Positions 61,420-64,000 of a stretch of 64,000 bases of DNA are shown here, in pieces (positions within the stretch are counted from its first letter, which is position 1; each line of letters begins with the position of its first letter). The notes beneath the pieces were generated by a model, which did no database searches, was not told the DNA's origin, and worked only from the letters and a program-made list of their open reading frames with translations. A program made the translations under genes and the position numbers. The stretch spans positions 1 to 64,000 of the forward strand of contig JAKSTI010000009.1 in the NCBI GenBank assembly GCA_024402665.1, read 5' to 3'. This DNA is from Treponema sp. (GTDB lineage: Bacteria; Spirochaetota; Spirochaetia; Treponematales; Treponemataceae).

Positions 61420-62214
61420 ATGTTTCCGTTTTTAAATTTACATTTTTTTCAGCTGCCGATGTATGGAGTCAGTATTGTAACAGGCATTCTTCTTGCGGGG
61501 CTTTTAGGCGGTTTTCTTTGTAAAAAAGACAACAAAGATATTTATAATCTGATTTTGATTTCTGCTTTAGTTCTGGGATTCGGTTTTGTTTTTGCCAAAA
61601 TCCTATATATTCTTGTTTCCTATCCCATTAAAGATTTTTTCAAAGTTGTATATCGCATTCTGTTTGAATCAAGGAGCGAGTACGCCAGCGGATTTGTTTT
61701 CTACGGCGGATTAATTGGCGGTGCAATAGGCTATTTTGCTGGAATAAAAATTGCAAAATGTAAATTTTCAGATTTTGTTAATATTTATGCAGTATTAATT
61801 CCTTTAGTTCACGGATTTGGAAGAATCGGTTGTTTCTGTGCCGGCTGCTGTTATGGCATTCCTTATGACGGATTCCTTTCTGTTCATTATACACATCCAC
61901 TTTCTTCAGTCCCAACAGGAATTGGGATTTTCCCGGTTCAGCTTGTAGAGGCCGTTCTTCTGATTCTTCTGTCTCTTTTGTTACTGGTGCTTTTTCTTAA
62001 AAATAAAAAATCTCTGCTGGGAGTATACCTTTGTGTTTATGCAGTGATTCGTTTTGCTCTTGAATATCTGCGTTTTGATGCAGAAAGAGGGCATGTAGGA
62101 TTTTTATCTGTTTCCCAATTTATAAGCGTCATCATGATTATTATTGGGATTACAATTCTGTTGTATAACCGTGTAAAAAGTAGTAATATGTCGGAACAAA
62201 AAATAAATTGCTAG
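61420..62214 (+). CDS. lgt: Prolipoprotein diacylglyceryl transferase family protein
   Basis: Lgt attaches diacylglycerol to the lipobox Cys of prolipoproteins, several of which are encoded in this window. The 264-residue protein has about seven membrane helices. The key region is HGFGRIGCFCAGCCYG (Lgt signature, here with Cys-rich variant in place of GRIGNFINGE), preceded by GFVFYGGLIGGAIGYFAG and followed by PVQLVEAVLLILL and RFALEYLRFD. The Cys-rich variant marks a divergent subfamily, so activity on lipoproteins is likely but not proven. It starts from a near-leaderless promoter inside the previous terminator. Confidence 0.82.
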   Translation: MFPFLNLHFFQLPMYGVSIVTGILLAGLLGGFLCKKDNKDIYNLILISALVLGFGFVFAKILYILVSYPIKDFFKVVYRILFESRSEYASGFVFYGGLIGGAIGYFAGIKIAKCKFSDFVNIYAVLIPLVHGFGRIGCFCAGCCYGIPYDGFLSVHYTHPLSSVPTGIGIFPVQLVEAVLLILLSLLLLVLFLKNKKSLLGVYLCVYAVIRFALEYLRFDAERGHVGFLSVSQFISVIMIIIGITILLYNRVKSSNMSEQKINC

Positions 62215-62233
62215 CTAATTATAGGAGATGAAA

Positions 62234-62545
62234 ATGGAAGTAGCAGCTTTAGTATTAGGTATTGTAGCTCTTGTTGGTGGTCTTTTAGGACCTTTAGGAT
62301 GGATTGGTTCAATTTGTGCTATCCTCGGTATTATTTTTGGTGTTCTTGGTATGAAAAAAGAATCTGAAAAGAAAGGTATGGCAAAAGCTGGTCTTATCAT
62401 GAGCATTATTGCTTTGGTATTAAGCATCATCATTACAGTTGCTTGTTTGGCTTGTGTTGCAGCAGTTGCAAATGAAGCAGCTAACGAACTTGGAACAGTT
62501 GACTGGGACGAATTGTCTAGCGCTTTGGAAAGCTTGAACTACTAA
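62234..62545 (+). CDS. Small DUF4190-like membrane protein (2)
   Basis: The 103-residue protein is a paralogue of the gene at 61079: EVAALVLGIVALVGGLLGPLGWIGSICAILGIIFGVLGMKKE, a basic loop, then GLIMSIIALVLSIIITVACLACVAAV and an acidic C-terminal tail (VDWDELSSALESL). The ATG at 62234 is chosen over 62228 because ATAGGAG ends at 62227. It lies 19 nt after lgt and is probably co-transcribed with it. Function unknown. Confidence 0.72.
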   Translation: MEVAALVLGIVALVGGLLGPLGWIGSICAILGIIFGVLGMKKESEKKGMAKAGLIMSIIALVLSIIITVACLACVAAVANEAANELGTVDWDELSSALESLNY

Positions 62546-62599
62546 GTTCTTGATTTAATTTTTATTTTTGTGTAATATAACTTTATAAGATATATTGCC

Positions 62600-62673
62600 G
62601 GGGAATTAGCTCAGCTGGCTAGAGCATCGGCTTTGCAAGCCGAGGGTCAGGGGTTCGAACCCCCTATTCTCCA
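62600..62673 (+). tRNA. tRNA-Ala(TGC)
   Basis: Acceptor GGGGAAT/ATTCTCC, D-stem GCTC/GAGC, anticodon stem TCGGC/GCCGA around TTTGCAA (anticodon TGC), T-arm AGGGG-TTCGAAC-CCCCT, discriminator A, CCA not encoded. It stands alone, outside any rRNA operon. Confidence 0.96.
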
Positions 62674-62680
62674 TAGGATT

Positions 62681-62716
62681 AAAACTGAGTTTCTTGCGAA
62701 ACTCAGTTTTTTTTTG
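62681..62716 (+). terminator. tRNA-Ala terminator
   Basis: AAACTGAGTTTC/GAAACTCAGTTT hairpin with TTGC loop and T9. Confidence 0.88.
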
Positions 62717-62732
62717 TAAAAGTGAACTTTAT

Positions 62733-63233
62733 ATGATAAATACAACACTCTGTTACATTCAGAAAGACTCTTCCTATCTGATGCTTCATCGGGTAAAAAA
62801 AGAGAAAGATTATAACAAAGATAAATGGATTGGCGTTGGCGGAAAGTTTGAAGAAACCGAATCTCCAGAAGAATGTGTTTGTCGTGAAGTTCTTGAAGAA
62901 ACAGGAATCCATATTAATCCTAAAGGGCTTGAGTACCGGGGGATTATTACTTTTGTAAGTAAAAATGATGGGGAACCGGTTTTTACAGAATTCATGCATC
63001 TTTTCTGGTACGATTTTTCTTTTAATGATGAGTCGGAACTAAAAGCCCCGGAAGAATGTGATGAAGGTGATTTGCAGTGGGTTCCAATTTCAAAAATGAA
63101 TGATCTTCCTCACTGGAAAGGAGACGAAATTTTTCTTGAATATTTACAGAAAAACGTTCCTTTCTTTTCGTTGAAGCTGATTTACGAAAACGGAAATCTT
63201 ATAGAATATAAATCGAGTATAGAAAATGCTTAA
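62733..63233 (+). CDS. NUDIX hydrolase, MutT-like
   Basis: The 166-residue protein has a complete NUDIX box, GKFEETESPEECVCREVLEETGI (GX5EX7REVxEETGI), after KWIGVGG, typical of enzymes that hydrolyse oxidised nucleoside triphosphates such as 8-oxo-dGTP; the LMLHRVKK start and WVPISKMNDLPHW region fit that subgroup. I start it at the ATG at 62733, since an upstream in-frame start lies in the tRNA terminator. Its end overlaps the start of the next gene by 8 bases. Confidence 0.88.
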   Translation: MINTTLCYIQKDSSYLMLHRVKKEKDYNKDKWIGVGGKFEETESPEECVCREVLEETGIHINPKGLEYRGIITFVSKNDGEPVFTEFMHLFWYDFSFNDESELKAPEECDEGDLQWVPISKMNDLPHWKGDEIFLEYLQKNVPFFSLKLIYENGNLIEYKSSIENA

Positions 63234-64000
63234 AAAAATTATTGCTTTGTTCAAAAAAGAAATTATGCTGGCGGTGTCACTTTTAGCGGCAATCATCTCT
63301 ATGTTCATTACACCACCTGGAAAAGAACTGCTTCAATCAATTGACTGGAAAACTCTGGCAACACTTTTTATGCTGCTTACAGTTCTTGAAGGATTTAAAA
63401 AACAGAATATCTTTTTGCCTCTTCTTAGAAAGACTTCAAAACTTACTACAATGAAAGGGCTTACCTGTTTTTTTGTATATTCAGTTTTCTTTACATCAAT
63501 GTTTGTTACAAATGATGTTTCTCTTATTATTTTTGTTCCACTTACAATCATTATGTTCCGTGCCGGCGGAAAAGAAAAATACATAATCCCGGTTCTTGTT
63601 TTTGAAAATATTGCTGCAATCCGCGGTTCACTTCTTACACCATTTGGAAGTCCACAGAACCTTTTCCTTTTTAGTAAAAGCGGCGTTTCTGCAAAAGATT
63701 TTGTTCTTCACATGTCTCCATTGTGGATTGTAAGTGCAATTCTTCTATATATATTTATTTTGTTTTTGTACAGAAAAGATTTGCATGAGCGGATTGAAAT
63801 TTCTGAAAATGATTTTAATCAGCAGTGGGAAAAATCTGCAGCCAAAAAACGCTTTATGTATCTGGCACTTTTTGTACTGATTATTATTACTATTGTTTCA
63901 AGAACACCTTACTGGCTTTATGTAACAATCTTTGTTGCCGCAATACTTTTGATTTTTGATCACAATATTTTGAAACAGACTGATTATGTACTTTTGCTTA
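63226..64000 (+). CDS. Ion-transporter-superfamily permease, 5' part
   Basis: The frame opens at ATG 63226 and is still open at the window end (258 codons visible). It encodes about six or more membrane helices: LAVSLLAAIISMFITPP, LATLFMLLTVLEGFKKQ, TCFFVYSVFFTSMFVTNDVSLIIFVPLTIIMF, ENIAAIRGSLLTPFGSPQNLFLF and later helices. VTNDVSLIIFVPL and LTPFGSPQNLFLF match the SLC13/ArsB/NhaD-like (YbiR) family with its paired NxxxP-type substrate loops, so it probably exports or imports an anion. It overlaps the NUDIX gene by 8 bases. Confidence 0.8.
   Translation, partial: MLKKIIALFKKEIMLAVSLLAAIISMFITPPGKELLQSIDWKTLATLFMLLTVLEGFKKQNIFLPLLRKTSKLTTMKGLTCFFVYSVFFTSMFVTNDVSLIIFVPLTIIMFRAGGKEKYIIPVLVFENIAAIRGSLLTPFGSPQNLFLFSKSGVSAKDFVLHMSPLWIVSAILLYIFILFLYRKDLHERIEISENDFNQQWEKSAAKKRFMYLALFVLIIITIVSRTPYWLYVTIFVAAILLIFDHNILKQTDYVLLL

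Overview
The window is about 64 kb of AT-rich bacterial chromosome. Family content and protein style point to a saccharolytic, diderm spirochaete close to Treponema. Supporting features are small outer-membrane barrels ending in Phe, an LptC-LptA-LptB set, RNase Y, a short SRP RNA, YesM/YesN-type sugar sensing, and many cytoplasmic glycosidases. The genus is an inference from reading; no search was run. Almost all of it is ordinary chromosome. The clear mobile DNA is one complete IS3-family element (48907-50335), the end of an identical second copy at the left edge, a GIY-YIG/palindromic-repeat insertion inside the serine operon, and a MITE-like dispersed repeat.

Layout. 1-4100: IS end, pta, and a pyrB-pyrI-pyrC pyrimidine operon. 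4168-6208: two tandem paralogous outer-membrane proteins. 6437-8570: gdhA, a run of five hairpins that may be a structured RNA, and a frameshifted lipoprotein gene. 8574-14695 (minus): a threonine-synthase-like protein without its PLP lysine coupled to ArgR, a small alarmone synthetase, an exported pair, and pgi. 14864-20260: PTS IIA-like protein, SLT transglycosylase, then rex-serC-(GIY-YIG)-serA behind a Rex box. 20346-33101: pseudo-rhomboid, then a minus-strand run clpS-clpA-sugar sensor-histidine kinase-response regulator-sugar-binding protein, divergent from a monosaccharide ABC transporter. 33266-38829: methyltransferase, GH2 enzyme, SRP RNA, WYL regulator and a 54-aa protein. 38977-48863: DUF4349 lipoprotein, Dabb protein, three tRNAs, RsmI-like methylase, thioredoxin reductase, GH3 enzyme, DTW protein, Lpt genes and rny. 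48907-64000: the IS, small membrane/unknown genes, malQ plus a GH13 enzyme, a radical SAM protein, TatD, Lgt between two DUF4190-like genes, tRNA-Ala, NUDIX and a truncated transporter.

How the genes work together. Carbohydrate capture (ABC transporter with its three-component sensor, GH2, GH3, GH13, MalQ, Pgi) feeds glycolysis and acetate formation (Pta). GdhA, PyrBIC and SerCA make precursors, with Rex probably tying the serine genes to the NADH/NAD+ ratio.

The most unusual signals are: (1) the GIY-YIG gene with three copies of one palindromic repeat, reading in frame into serA; (2) about a dozen genes whose -10 box lies 6-8 nt before the ATG with no Shine-Dalgarno, implying leaderless mRNAs; (3) the PLP-lysine-less threonine synthase homologue coupled to ArgR; (4) the hairpin array after gdhA; (5) an IS that has inserted into a terminator hairpin at one site and probably at a second.
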